A DNA stretch of 64,000 bases from NCBI GenBank assembly GCA_035041965.1, contig JAPYMA010001215.1, positions 1-64,000 on the forward strand, written 5' to 3'. Below are positions 48,848 to 63,900 of the stretch, in pieces. The position numbers were made by a program, and so were the translations under genes. The notes below the pieces were generated by a model. That model did no database searches. It was given only the letters and a program-made list of their open reading frames with translations, and was not told the origin of the DNA. Position 1 is the stretch's first letter, and each line of letters begins with the position of its first letter. This stretch comes from Anisakis pegreffii. Its lineage: Eukaryota > Nematoda > Chromadorea > Rhabditida > Anisakidae.

Positions 48848-51800
48848 GTAAGGGATAGAATGCTTTCCGGTGGCAACCAACATTATGCTGGTCTTGAATG
48901 ATTTGGAACAATTACGAACTGATGATTTACTTTAATGAACGAACTGCGAAAATGAACTTCGCTGTATCGTGTTTTCCAAACGGTGAAACTCGTTGAAGCA
49001 CTCTGTGTTGCACATCTCTGCTACGAATATTCAAACAGTTTACAAAAACTCGCAAACGTCGGACAGTGTGTGTGAGTGCATGATTGATGGATGGCTTTCT
49101 CAAAACTGTGACTTGGACCCAAACCTAGTCATGTATTGTTGTCTTGTCCAAATGCTGTGTCTTCAAACTTCAAACGATCCCGTAACTCAAAGAATTTATT
49201 CCCAATAACAATGAATTTTATGTTGCCGTCAGCTTCGAAGCGAATTCAAGACACAGAAATAGTCGTTGCTGTGCTAAAAAGACTGTGATTTGATTCGTAT
49301 TTGTTGATTGTCGTTCGGTGTTTGCATCAGAATCACATCGCTTGCAATTTGCGTGACAAAATCGGAACGAAATCAGAATCATCACTCGTTGCAATGGCTT
49401 CTATCTTCATTGAGCTGCAAAAGTCCCAGCAAATTCATAGCGCGATCTCTTAACTCGTGGCATTACGATCAGTAGAGCACATTTTAACTTTTCGTGTTCA
49501 TCGCAGTATGTGCACTAAGTAACCAATTAAGAAATCTCTTCAGACGTTTCATTGAATCGTCTTCAGACGTTTCTCTCGGCAACCTCTGATCAAAACTGAT
49601 TATAGAAATGTAATGATGATCATTAAATTATGGTTATAGTTATCATTATCATAACAGCATTATAGTTATCATCCTTTGCTTTAATTATCATTCATTACTT
49701 GCGGACTTATAGAAGTGAGCAGCACACAAGATGCGTGCGATATCTTTTGACTGAGTTGTTAACAAGTTGAGAAAGAGCAGTGAAACAATTTCTGTGCTGA
49801 ATGCTAAACGCTGATAACTGAATTCATTAGCAGCATTTAGTGAATGCCGAGTATTATATGATGACACTTCGAAGCTGGCTGCAGTCTCGGTGTTCAACTA
49901 CCGTATATTTGTTGCTGACAGCGTTGAGCGTTTTCCATTTTGATATCGCTGAATGTGAACGCTTCTGCTCTGGATCTCTAATCCTGAATGTTTCCGGTGT
50001 TCGTTTTCAATGATATACATCACCGTATTCTAAGCATTCAATAGACAAGAAATGCTCAAGCATACCACGTATCATGTGAGTAGTCGTTTTGTGTGTGCTT
50101 TCGAGCGGCGCTATGCCTTTGATGTGGCGTTGTGATATTTTATGGGGGCACTTCAGACCAATTACCAGCGCTTACGGCTTACAGCTTCGCATTGCTTGCT
50201 CGTACATGACGCTGGTATTTTTTGTGAGATTGAATGATGGTGAGGCAATTATTCATTGATTCGACCATCATTACATTATACGAATAAATCTGAAAAGGTG
50301 TTCAATTTGATTGAATCACAATTAATTGCTTTGTTTAGCCATATGCAAATAAACAATAAATGCAAATCAATTGTCATTACCAAAAACAATGACAATATAT
50401 GATCGCTGTGTTGTCACCATTGCTAAGATTCGTTCCGAATCGCTGAGCATCGTTCTTTCAGTCACTTTTAACATTATGCGATCTGTTACGATCACTCTCT
50501 GTTATCTGTAGGTGCTACTCGAACGATTCATTCGCAATTCTGCTAATATTGCATTGCTGCGTATCCTAAAAGATGCAACCTCTCTTTTCTATAAGCACAG
50601 TTATCGCAGTAAGCTGAACCGCACAAATATCATGCCATCTTTGTTGAAAGCGCACTTGACATAGTTTTTCCACGAACCAAAGAAAGGATAAAGTTTCCAA
50701 AGGGCAAAATAACGAAGGATGCGTCTCTTTGTTGGCAATGGAGAATTTAATAATCATGTCGAAACTTCTCATTGCAGTTAATCTTTCACAAAGACTTTCA
50801 ATCGAGTGATTGTCTCAATCACGCAAATGAATTCAATAGCTATGAAAGGGTCACTAATTAGTACTCTGAATGAATCCCAGTATGATTTTCCAATATAAAT
50901 CTCACGATCAGCAGAAAAAATATTACTACGGCAATCGTTCAACGATATGCCATTGCTGGTCATTTAGATCATAGACAAGAAGTGAAGAGGGGGTGGGAGT
51001 GCAGGGGATACACTTGCACCTCTTCCTGAATGTTGGAAGAAAATAGGAAAGGAAAAAAAAGAGGGGAAGGAGAAAGAAGAGCAAACAAATGTAGAATAAT
51101 CCACCCCAATATCCAGTCTCATATCCCCGCTACGCCGCATCACTGAAGAAAATCCTCGTCACGCCATTGCTGATCATACGTTAAACATTAGTAAAATCGC
51201 AAGAGCAACAGCTAACGTCTTTTGTACAATGCATCATCACATCGTTTCAAAACTGACTGCAAGCACATATTCATTGCTGAACTATGAGAAAGACTGAACA
51301 TTTATCATGAGCGGTCGTGATTTGTTTGTTGAAACATTACTACTGGATTGTGCACACGAATCTATTACTGTCATAAAACTAGAAGCTTAGAGAATGTGAT
51401 CTCATTTTTCGTTTCTTTCAACCATTCTAGAAGACACCGGTCCAATGTTGAGATGTCTCAAATACCATACTCAAAATCCTGATCAAAGCATGAAATAATT
51501 TAACGATTGGTATACGAATAACCGTCGCACAGTCATCTCCCTAAAGGAATGCTGCACTGAATTGTGCAAATCAAAATGACGAATTCATGTGGCTACAAAA
51601 TAATGTGCTGATATTGAGGGTGCAAAAGAGTTCGCTGTCAATTCACATCGCACACATATGAGGTCACTTGCTGCACTGAATATCGAGCTGGAGTATCGTC
51701 GTGATGCCAAAGAGAACCATCGATTCAATTCCTGAACACCCGTGGATTGAATGGCTGCGCTAGCATTGGATGACGGACTTCCAAAGTGATCGGAAGATCA

Positions 51801-54800
51801 CATCTGCACAGCGCCTTTCTCGAAGTGATTGATATTCATCACAAAGGAAATGTGGACGTTTCGACGAAGCAGTTGAAAGATTCAGTGTTTTGAATAGTAT
51901 TTGGAATGATGTGAAGTGAAGTAATGTTTCTGTGCTGATCAATCAGCCGAATGGATATTATTCCACTGCAATGCACCCAATACGAAAATGTTATAAAAAA
52001 TGATTGGTAGCTTGAATGACGTTCAAAAGGCGTCGATATAAGAAAATGATAAGCGCAAAATCGATTCTCTCTTTATGATTCGAACGCCAACTCGTTTCCA
52101 TTTTTTCTCGTTCGAAGCGTTTCGGTTGTAAATTTCAAATGTTACAGCAATATAATCAACTGATTCATTCACCTTACACTTCTTTATCAATTACTGATCG
52201 ATTCCAACTTCAAATCTATTGATGTTGAGGAACATTTTATCACATCAGATGATGTCATTCTTCAATAGTAGACTTTGATTGACTCAGAATTGATCGCAAT
52301 TGCAATCACTGATTTTTGATCACAATTGCAATCACAATTGATCAGACTCTTAAATGAAAACTAGTCGAAAATCGTCAGCTACACCTGTATTATACAGTCT
52401 ACGCTAATTGAAGTTTTCTTCATGAGCATTTTTAAGAATAATATACGATTTTCATCTTTTGATAGTCCGCAGTTATCATATTTCACCTACGAGCTCGCTA
52501 TCGACACACATCCAACGAAGAATAAACGGTTATTGATAGAGATGTTAGGGCATTTGCTAAAGGCAGATACTGTCTTATTCCCTGACTAGCACTGCTCTGA
52601 TTCAATGCGCAAACCGCTGGAGCCTTGACTATCAAGATAATCATAGTTGTGCGCCCCCTTACTCATTCGAACCTATCGTAATCCTTACCAATGTGATGAC
52701 TAAGGCGTTCAAGTTAATATCTCCTCACACATAACACACACTGTGCTGTCTGACTGGAGCCACATCAGTTCATCTATCACATTAGCTATTCCAGAGTTCC
52801 TTAAATGATTTTCTCGATTACGTTAAGCACATTTTTGATTAAGAAAATCGCTTTTCTTAATCATGTTCTCGTTTCTGGGGTTTCGTATTTTTTGAATTTT
52901 AATACCACCATAAACTCTAGGCATTCACTAGCACTTCAAGCAATATTCACTAACACAATTCACCAATTTTCAGCTCATCCTATGGTTTCACTACAGCGAA
53001 AAGCTTCAGTGAAATGAACAAATGAAACTTCAGCATAATCATGATGGCTTTTCGCAGACTTCATCCATGTTCCCTAGCTGATATTCATCATAATTTAACG
53101 TACTTCTCGGTAAATTATCATATCTCAATCTAAGCGCACACAACGCATGCACCAACCAACAATCTACCTGACCGCAAATCCCCCTTAATGTATTTTTTTA
53201 AAACCTTCAAAAAATCATTCCTCACGTTCGTATTGATTGTTCATTGTTCATATTGATATTGCATACTTATCTTGAACATTCGAATGAAATTCTTTGATGT
53301 GAATAGTCAGGAAAGTAAGAAGTTTACGGTAGCCAAAAAGGATCGATTCGGAGGAGAATACGCGCACTTACGCAATAACTGGGCGGAGCGGAGCGAATTC
53401 ATCGTCATTTTTTGTTATGTTGCTGCTGGTTAGAGACGAGTGAGGGACAGAGACGGTGAGCCAGAGAAAATACTCTCAGAGAAACTGTTAGTTATCCGTC
53501 GTCAATAAGCCCCATCCATCATTTGACGTCATGAAAAATAGTTTGGAATTTATTACTTGAAATAATGCAGTTCAAATGTGATTGCTTGCAATCTATGTAT
53601 TTTTATGAGTATTCTCTGATTTGCTATGAAAGTTATCTATCTCATGAAATTGTGAATGCTGATCAATTTGTTCTGTTGAATAGATTTAGTTAAGTGACAG
53701 TATGCAAGTAGCAGTACTGATTACTGCTGCTGGGGTTAATTGCCTATGAAAAGTTTCAGTGTGCACGGAGATTAATGGCGTCTTGCATAGGACGTCAAAT
53801 GATTGTTGCAGTCAGCGAATGTGCTGCGTTCAATGTACAACATTCTTTATTCAGTTGTTTAGCATTGAATCACATTGATAAGAGTGAATGAAAAAAAAAA
53901 GTCACGACGAGACGTCGTCGAACACTAAAAGCTTAAAATACTTTTCAGACACATCAGTTCGGCACATTACCTACCTCTCTGGCAGAGTACTTCCATATTG
54001 TACAACAATCACATATGAAGACAACATCCTCGGACAACCAACATATTATTTTATGCTCTCAGCGCAGTCAACAACAAGTTTGCTCAGAATCACTACATGA
54101 ATTCAACTCACTTAAGTTTTTAGTTCTACTTTTGACAGGAAAAAATGTTCAATTCTGATGCCTTCCCAAACGTTAGAAATTCGATACATTGGTAGATTTG
54201 TATGTTCGCACATTTCTGATATCTACAACACTTAGTGCTGAGTGATACATTCATTTATCTTTTTGTGGGACGCTCAAATTGCAAACTTCACTTGGTGATA
54301 CGAACTTAATGATGCGTTTGTGTGTTTCCGATGCAAAAATAACTCTTTTGATAAACGTTCACTGCTTAATAGTGATAGAGTTATCCTTGGCACCGCAGCA
54401 TGCACCAAGAGTCGTAGGTTAGATATTGAAGAGTTTCCGATTCATCACTGAAGTTAGCGATGTTTTCAACGAAAAACGTAAATGGTCTCACGCAAAACGA
54501 TATTTGAGCAAAAACATGTGCGTGATTTGTAAAAGTAATGCTTCGAGCACTTATAACCTTACTTTTGGTCCATTCTGACAGTGAATCTTGTACAGATCTT
54601 TCAATAACCTGTGTCTGTCATACGTTCATGCCAGTGTTCACTCATAGTGGTCAGTGGGACATTCAATTCGCTCGATTGAGTTAGTGATTTCGAAAAAGGT
54701 ATCGCACGTGCATGAAACACCTGTGTACAGTTGATTATTCAATTGCGGCAAACATCAACACATTATTGCTGATAAATATGATCGCTGAGAATATTTTTGT

Positions 54801-57800
54801 GAGTGACAAAATGTTTTTGGCATCTCTAACGATCGTTCAGTTCACACTTTATTGGTAGCCGAAACTGCTCATTCAGAGTACTCCCTGTGGTTTTGATTAA
54901 TTACTCAAAGGGTTTTCATCCTCATTTTTTATTATTCAACAGTCGTCACCACTTCAATTCTTCTTCGTCTTTCGTTAACGAACTTTGAAAATTTGATGCT
55001 TAGTAAAAATTTTTCAAATACTTCACTGACTATTATTGATTTGACCGAAGGATCTCTATCAAAATGTTTCCAAAATAATGATGTTGATTGTCTACGTTCA
55101 AATTCGATAACTGATTTCTAAAAAAAAAGAAATCAAATAAAAAGCAATAGTGCAACAGCAAGTGATAATAACAAATTAAAATGAATCGGTAATAAGCCTC
55201 TAAATTCCCTAGGAATCTATTGTGGTTGTCGTAAAAGTGTTGTTGTAAATCCAAATCATCTGAAGTAAATCACAGATATATATGTCAATGACTCTATCAA
55301 TAGCTTCCATCAATGTGCCTTCAAGATAGCCTCAATTGCCTTCATACGATATTCCTCTCTCTCATTTCTACCCTGTTCATCAGTTCACTAGTTCGTATAA
55401 AATTCGTACAGTGGCCGCCGATTTTGCTTAGGGTTTATGCAAGTTTATAATCTCGAATTGATGTCACAACAGTATTGAAGTGATCAAATGAGCAACTGAT
55501 TGAAATTACTTCCGAACAAGATTCTTTGGCCCTCATCTTTATAGTTTTTTCAACGTTTCAATGAATCATTTTCGTTCAAAACCATCAAATCTTTTCAGCA
55601 AGAAAAACTTTCTTTCTGAATAATAGCGTTTCTGTTCCCGAGGAATTTTTTTTTTGGCTTTAAAATTGCATCAACTAATAAAACGTTGATTTCGCTGAAG
55701 GATTCCGATCGTGAAAATCCAATTTCCGACTGATGCGTTCTTCGAAATAAATGCGTCAATAGAACCACTTAAGTCGATCATATTCAAATAGCACTAGTGT
55801 TAGATGCCGGTCGCTCTTAGACAAGCCGAAAGCAATAGGCTGCACTGACTGTTTAACGATGATGGGGCATTGAGCCGATACCGTATCCTCTAAAACGCTT
55901 TTCTAAACGTCCCATCACAATCGACAGAAGGAGTAAGCTTCTTTTGCTGGTGCTTTGTCAAGTCAACCGAAATTGGTTTCAATTAACATCAAATTTCATT
56001 CGATCGGAAAATTTGCTGATATTCTGCATTATTCACGAGCTCGAGTTGTGATGAATCGTCAGTTGCTGACGAACTAAGAGTTTTTGGAATGAAACGAAGC
56101 GCAGCGAGATGCTATTCCCTGATAAATTTCAGTATTTGTGATTGGCATGGATAATTTCTGCACACAGCCACCTGATGTGAGGCGAGCAAAAAGTTTTTGG
56201 CACACGTAACCACAAAAGGTTTTTGTGGCAGTTTAGTTGTAGTGTTATCTAAAATTTTTTTTATTTATCAATGATCTCAACAGGTACTGTATATTTGAAT
56301 AATTGTTTGATTTTTTAATCGACGAGCATTACGGTAGAATTTTTGCGCGAGTTTTCATTATGGGAAGGCTCTGAAGAATTCATTATTTTCGGGAAAAAAA
56401 ACAATTTTAATCACCAGTTAAGCATGCTTAATTGATTCGATTGGTACTTAGAAAGAGACTGATAACAACAGAATAGTTTTCAGTTCAAACTTATTTCTCT
56501 TCATATGGTAACAAATCAACTAGGCAAGGAATATGACTATAGTGGAATGATATTTCTTCATGGCTGGTGCTGAATGTTTGTTTGTTTATCCTTCATCATT
56601 AGACATTTTAGGCTTTAAATCAAATGTTAACAGTCTGAAATATTCCGATTTTAATTCTGTTTCAGGAGGATCGAAATACGCGACTGAAGTCTGATCAAAT
56701 TAAAGTTCCATCAGCGTTACTTTGCAATGAAAAATGCTTTTTTTTCGTTTGTTTTCAAAGTGCACTGAATCTTTCATGGCTAATGAGGATTATTTAGCAT
56801 ATTAAAAGTCAGTGAAACGTAAAGGTAGGTAGAATTATGAGGGGTGTTAGGAGTAGAACTGGTTCAGTGCTATTATGGAAGTGCAAAACTGAAGAGTGCT
56901 GTTATATATTGAGATCAGTGTGCAAAACAATTGAGATTGTGATAGGAACAATTCAAGTCACTCGCCTTATGTTGGATTGATAAAGTATCAGTGTATTTAG
57001 GAGTGTCTTTTCTTACCCTTGGAGGATAGGCCTTCGTGAAGAGTGCTGAAATGATTAATGCGCAAACAAATTGAAAATGATCAACAGTTAGGAGCTGTGC
57101 TCTTGGGCATGTTGAGAACTCCATCAAGAGAAGAAACCAACCCATATCGATAACACTTTTATTTACTGCCTTCTTACTTCTGATATACCCAACAAAGTGG
57201 TCCAGCATTCAGTCTATAAGAAATCTTCAATGTCCTCTCTCCACTTCGATCTCTCATAGATCAAATGGAAGTCGCACATGAAAATCATCATGAAAAGATT
57301 CAAATGACTCTTACTATTTTCTTCAATTATCATTCCGCACAAAATACCGTTTTTCGTTGTTGATTCTGGTTGTATTTATCAAACTCTGAGATCCTTCAGC
57401 AGTTTCTTCTAATCACTTTTCTATCGTTCATCAGATTAGATTTCGTATCCGTCATTAAAGATGTGCGTTAGCGCATCAATAAGCAGTTTGCAGCAAAATA
57501 GTCACTGTTGCATATAAGTAGTTACTGCGTAATCAATGCGTAACAATTCAACGAATTAGCGCGATCTGCTTAACTGCACCCTATTATGGATATCTGCTAT
57601 CCTCAGGGTAAAGAATGCGATTTGATGATGAGTATCATGAAACCGAACTCTTGATTGAATGACAATGGAAGACTATGGTTTTAGGTATTGGTGAACTCAA
57701 GTTGGTTTCATTCTTATGTGCCTACAACTGATAGGTAGGTGGTACGGGTGAGTATTTTCAAGGAGGTTACCGCATATCGCTGAACATTCATATTGCCCTC

Positions 57801-60798
57801 TAGCCAGATTCCTACTATAGACTTTCGACGTTTTAGGGCATCTTTTCGTGACGTTCCAATTTGTTTTACCGATTGCGCAATTTTGCATTCGTCGTTATGC
57901 CAATAAAATTTATCCATGATTCAATACGTTATGAATACGATTTGGAGGCTTCACAGTTTTGTTCTTGACTGGGGAATGAACGCAGTTACTTCACCAATGG
58001 GTTGGTGGTACGCATGAGTAATGGATATTGCTTGTCGAGAAGCCGAAAAATCTGTTCCCTCAGATAAATTGTTGATGAGTAGGCGCAAACGCCCGTTCCA
58101 AGTAAACTAACGCTAATATTGGAGTCAACTTTTTTTGGATTAGTAAATTAATCACGCATTTCGCGACGTTTCGCGTTCTGAAACCGTTACTCTACGTAAA
58201 TTTCGCAGACTAAATGCAAAACAAATTAAGCAGCAGCTTAGAGCTTCTTTTGCACCATTTACTTCCTCATAAAATATTTGCTCGGTCATCACTTTCCTAG
58301 AATCGAACCGATTTTCGCATCAAATCAATTCTTCCAACTAAAAAATTCGAGTGAATGCAATTTAAATCAACGTTCGAAATGGTTAGGTTGAAAGAAGAGA
58401 GTCTGATACAGACAAATATACGAACACATGCGATGTTCAAGGAAGTTTTTTTCAGAATCTGTTTTTCAGCAACCAAATATTTATTATATCGTAACTGTTT
58501 TGAGAGGAGTTGCCTAATGTCTAGAATAAGCAATATATTTCATATATTAAACGCATTATCTAGCATAACGCTTACGGATTATATTCGAACGAATCATATT
58601 TTGGACATAAGCATGGAAACGTATGTCTCTGTAGATTTGCTATGTAAACACCATTAAACTGTCATTCAACGATTCTAAGGTGTTGAATTATGATTGTTAT
58701 AGGCGAACCATTGATTCAATAAGAAGCAATAATCATTCTAGCAATGATGCGATCATCACCGATCGACATTCACCAGTGTCATCTTTATTAGTTTATTACA
58801 TCCTCCATACATCATAAAGTCAACATCCTTTTTCGGTTGACTCATCTACGGTAGTTGAGCACAATTCTTTTCATTTCGTTTTTTCCACTGCGAAAAAAAA
58901 ACAACTTTGCAGTCGTTTTGAACGCATATTATATGCATTTCATTATATTCGAACTAACAAGGTCTGTGACGATAATGTGGATTTGTAATGTGCTGTTTGA
59001 ATATCGAATTGCTGGAATGCAATCTTACCCCTCCCTGCCCATGCTTAATATTAATAACCGTGCACACAAACCAAATATGCAATCGCGTGTGTTATCGTTT
59101 CGCAATTTTGAGCTCACCGCATTGTTCCTTTGGTCATTATCGTTTTTTGAGGAGTGAGATTCATCGAGTCCATTTTCCTTGCATTGTCGTGCAATCGATC
59201 AGTTCTTGTTGATCATTTCGACAGAAATTTCATGCATTCGAATGAACAAGTGCGAGAAACCTGAGAGCACTTTCGGGGTCTCATTCTTGTCTGATCTCAG
59301 TGAAGGTTTGGCAATGCCTTTTCAGTTCCTCAAAGTATCACTATGTGGAAAATCGTATTCTGAGTGCTCATAGCTCGCTTGCATAGTTGGAAAAGGCTGC
59401 CAGTAAGCCGAATTTGTATCACTCGTAATGTTTCACTTTACAATAAACGAGAGCTTCCGGTGTGTTCATAAGACTAGCACATTTTCCCGAGATATCAACA
59501 TCTAATTCCATTACGTTCACTCGACAAATGTTTCGTAACGCCGTTCCGATGCGTTTCACCCAACAACACCTAGCAAATAAGCTGATGTTGAATAATGCTT
59601 AAGCTATTTTGGTGTTTCGCAGGCATCGTGATGCGATAAATGGTGTGAAGTTGGTTGTCTCAACGGATAATCTCCAGCCGAGGTCACAACCCACGAAAAT
59701 ATCCGCTTATCACTGATTACTCTCTTTGATCCGCAAACAGAGCATCTTTCTCCGTTTGAAATGAATCACTCTAATATGCTCGCGTTTCAAACACCAGTAA
59801 CGAAACGTACAACAGCACAATTACATGATCAGTTTTATGTGTTATCACTGAATAATTTTCAGCTCCTTTCAGCTTCTTGCAATTATTTTGGTAAAATGAC
59901 AATCAGAGTACAACTCACTAATCGTTTTTGATATGCAATCACTGTATATCAAATGTCATCATGTCAAAATACACAGATACAAGTATAACGACCATATATA
60001 ACACTCAAATATGTATTTGCCACTTCACTGCCACTTCATCCTAATTGCTGGAAAACATTCACAAAATTTGCTTTTCGTCGGTCCAATTCGTTATTTCTTA
60101 AGCCCAAATTCTGAATGCTTTCATTTGATAATTGTGCTGAAATCCTCTCGGAAATTCTAAAACATATCTTTAAGTTTATTTTTATAGAGTATTCATCAAT
60201 CAATATTTATCTGTGAGTGCTGCTTTTTGGCTTATTCCTCTAAAGAAACAACAAATGACTCAATCACTTGAAAAACATACTTATAAATTTTTATGAACAC
60301 ACTTCTTATGTCATATACGTTTTACTTTGGTGGGACTCGTTGAACTCATGTGAAAGTAAGCCATTCGAAGCTCTTATCTTTTTTCTGAGTGCGTATTTTC
60401 ATTCACGTTCAACGATGGACAGAATCTAGGAGCAGAATTTTCCAGCCTAGGCCCAAGTTCCACTTCTGTTGAACTTGAATCTAAGTCTGAACACAAACAG
60501 CTCTAATCTAATCAGCAATCGGCTGTTCCGGATTGAGCATCGATTAATCAGAACACAGACACGCTCAATTGTTATATCATGAGCATTTGTTGCCTTTTCG
60601 GTGACTACGTTACGAATGCGTGTCGATCAGCTTGAACGGTTTGTATTTTCAACAGTTAGAGTTGAGGAAAGCAATGAGTTGAATGAATGCTTATTGTGAG
60701 CAGTATGAGTCGGTTAATGTGAACGCATTCACGAATTCGATAATTAATTTCGTAAGCACTTTGTCGAAACGTTCACAATAATAATAATATTTTTATAG
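48848..60798. other. Long gene-poor region
   Basis: About 12 kb with no supported gene. Noted contents are a short duplication of TCTTCAGACGTTTC near 49539-49572, a purine-rich stretch 50985-51080, CAATTGCAATCAC repeats near 52300-52335, a palindromic TGACGTCA at 53524-53531 without gene context, and a degenerate direct repeat GGTGGTACG..TGAGTA at 57738 and 58006. Frames at 56915-57208, 57697-57917, 58355-58657 and 58855-59157 show no known motif. Confidence 0.45.
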
Positions 60799-60906
60799 AT
60801 GTGCAGTAGTTGTGTTGTCGAAGAAGGTGATAGAAAGAGGTGTGATGCTGAGCTGAAAGATAACACACGTCCGATGTTCGTTGCTTTCAGACCAAACAAC
60901 TACTGA
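60799..60906 (+). CDS. Possible small terminal exon, unrecognised
   Basis: After TTTTATAG (acceptor ends 60798) a 35-codon frame begins with ATG and reads MCSSCVVEEGDRKRCDAELK, ending AFRPNNY-stop at 60904-60906. A Cys-rich, charged composition and the clean acceptor suggest an exon or a trans-spliced mini-gene, but nothing else supports it. Confidence 0.17.
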   Translation: MCSSCVVEEGDRKRCDAELKDNTRPMFVAFRPNNY

Positions 60907-63900
60907 CTGTTTGTTGTTGTTGTTTCACGTCTTAGATTCTATTCACCTTACTTCCGAAGCTGATCACCGTTCATATCACTTACCTCAAAAATAATTCCTT
61001 AAATTCTCACTTCCGCTTCATAATTCTCATTCCATTCACTGCTACTAAACTATCAATGATGCGTTGCTGAAAACACAGCACATTGTTCAATAATTCATTG
61101 ATATTTTTATCATTCATCATTACTCTTTGCGTTTTTGTTCACTATCAGTGCTACCACCACTCATACGTTTCGCATCTAATATCCTTGAATTCTTATCTAT
61201 ATGAGCAACTGATTTCATTTACTGTATTATTGATATGGCCACAACACACGCAAAACATATCAATTGGTGTTGTTTTTTACAAAAACATTTCTTTCGTCAT
61301 TTTTCGTGTTTCACTGACGTTTTCTGTGCAAGACAATTTTTTGCTGCTCATTCAAAACGAATATCTCACAAAATATTTTCGATAAACTGATTATATTGCA
61401 ACCGAATAATGTATTGTTATGATAGCGTTTGTTGCGATGTTATCACGTCCGACATCAGTGCACCCGTGTGCTTGCTCATTTGTTGATATGGCTATGTGGC
61501 CCGTAGTTCGCTTATATTATGATGAAACTGCCGAAATTTCTTCTTCTTTCCATTATCACATGGTAACGGTCGCAACAAGCACAAAACTAATTCAATCCAC
61601 GATTCACATACTAATTGATCAACGTAAAGCTTATAACTTTTGGTCACGTTCATCAATCGATTTCAAATTCTTTCGTATCACTTCAATGCGTTAATGATAC
61701 CCCTACACGTACCAAACTGAAAGTACAATCACAACAAGATTCTTAGTTTTTTCCCATTGTAATTCTTCATCTTCAGTTGCTTCTTTGCCAGCTTCCACCT
61801 ATTAGTTTCGTTATTTTTTCACTATACTTCTCATCACAAAAAACGAGAACACTCACTTCATTGTCGTCAGTGTGGTGAAGAAGCGTTAGTGGAGTGTTGT
61901 GCAAGAGAGCGTTTACAAAGTCGCTTATCAGGCGTCGTCTTAAATATCTTCTTCACCAACAAACGCGTTTTAAGGCGATTATCTTAAGAAAATATTGATA
62001 CGGCGCCAGTCGTGTGACAAATTTTCGCTACCAGCCAGTGGCCCTACAACGATCGTATTCTCCGTCATCTTGGAGCATGGTTGTTCAGTCGTTACCGTAA
62101 TCCTCGTTCTTTGCTATGACGAAAGCAACAAAACGTATGAGACAGCAGACATTTCGTTCGTTATATAATACATCACATAACTTTAATGACTGACATCATT
62201 CTTCTATCGAAATTTCATCCGTTCGTTCCAATATGCCAGTTTTCGTTAGCACTGCTTATTTCATAGCAATCAGTTCAACATCATTCTCTTCACTGAATTC
62301 ATTTTTTTGAGTATGTCTACGCTTTTTTTCACCTAAAATTCATCCATTCCAACTAGTTATTACTGCCTCCAGTTAGGTAACTCACCTCAAAATAAGATTT
62401 CAACTTCACTGCACACGCAAATGTGCTGTCAATTCATGTCACATATCGATTCACAATTAATCGCTAGGATAATTCAGCAAAGTGTTTTACCGTTTTCATA
62501 TATGTCAAGAAATTCGCATGAAGAAACTCCATCTCCAGACTTTAACGTGGATGTAAACTTATCGTTGGGCAATTTTTGCAGAAGAAAATGTCGTGAGAGC
62601 CGATTGAAGAATGCATTCGCCATCCACCGTTCAAGCTTTTTAGCTCGTTAATCCTTTGATCATCCAATTTTGAATTGTTTCGTTTAGTACTTTCATGATT
62701 TTGACCATTAGTAAGATTGCATAATCATTCAGAAACAATTTTTTAAACGGATATTGCTGCCCAGTTCTCGTAGCAGTTGCATGAAACAATGCAACTGTGC
62801 TAAATGAAATACGCCGAGATTCTCAGCACTTTACTTCTCGATTATTAGAATGAAATCATTGAAATTCATCAGGAATTAACTGGAAATAAATATATTCCAA
62901 GGAATTATCTTCTGATGCGTTTAATCCTTTTCGGGTCGTTTGTTCCCGTTGTGGCGGCATCATTCTGCTGCTTGTGAGTCAAAATTTCACGCTGCAGCTA
63001 GCAATATGACTGATTGCAGCTCAACATGCCAGACTCAGGCTCTTCGATGACATTAACTGACAATTCGGTCGGCCATAACATCTTTATCGTAACTATCAGG
63101 CTACGATTCGACTTTTTGCAATAGTTTTTTTCCTTATTGAATGTTTTCGTTGATAATTTTTTACGTCCGAACATATCAGACATGCTTTTCACTAGAGAAT
63201 GATCAAGAAGATTTGCGACTCATTGGAGAGCATCTTTCCTTATGTTTCATGTTCACTCGTATTCGTTCCATAGTGAGGTTTGTCGGTTCTGATCACCTTC
63301 GTTTGATATTATGATTTGAAGAGTATTATTACAGGAATATCCATGACGGACAATGAAATCAGTGTGCGATTCATCTCTTAACACCAAATTCACCACAGGA
63401 ATCGTGTGCGTTACCCAGAGGACACTGACGTGAGACTGCTGTAACATGGAAGTTCAAGTTGTATTTTCATTTTTCCTACAGATTTTATGAAACTTTTTAA
63501 TCGGTTCCTCTTCCCATTAAAATGGAGTGTTTACACCCGAGATTATCTTCACCACGCACAATGCAAGAAGATATTTATTCCTGTCGAGGAAACTAATGGT
63601 ATACGGCCGATGAATTTGACGAACGATGAAAGTGATTCGTTTTTGTGTTTGCACTGCTCACCCGGGCCTGTTTCATTTGCTTAATTTAGTTTCGAATGAA
63701 ATTTGTCTAACGAGCGCAATCCTAAGCCAAAAACTTGAATTTGCATGTAAACGAGTTCCAAATGTAATAATCACACGTTACAAGTCCAGCCTCGAATCCC
63801 CGTCAAGCAAACTTTTTGCTTGAATCTTAATGATCGAACCACAAAATTGAGAGCAGCTATCTTTGCGTACATAGTTTGTCTATGTATTGTATGATTATAC

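Noticed and set aside
49960..50012. SLILNVSGVRFQ, like the T1 domain start of voltage-gated potassium channels
   Set aside because: The frame stops immediately and the following residues do not continue the domain; no channel exons nearby.
53524..53531. TGACGTCA palindrome as a CREB-type site
   Set aside because: A lone 8-mer with no adjacent gene; expected by chance at this scale.
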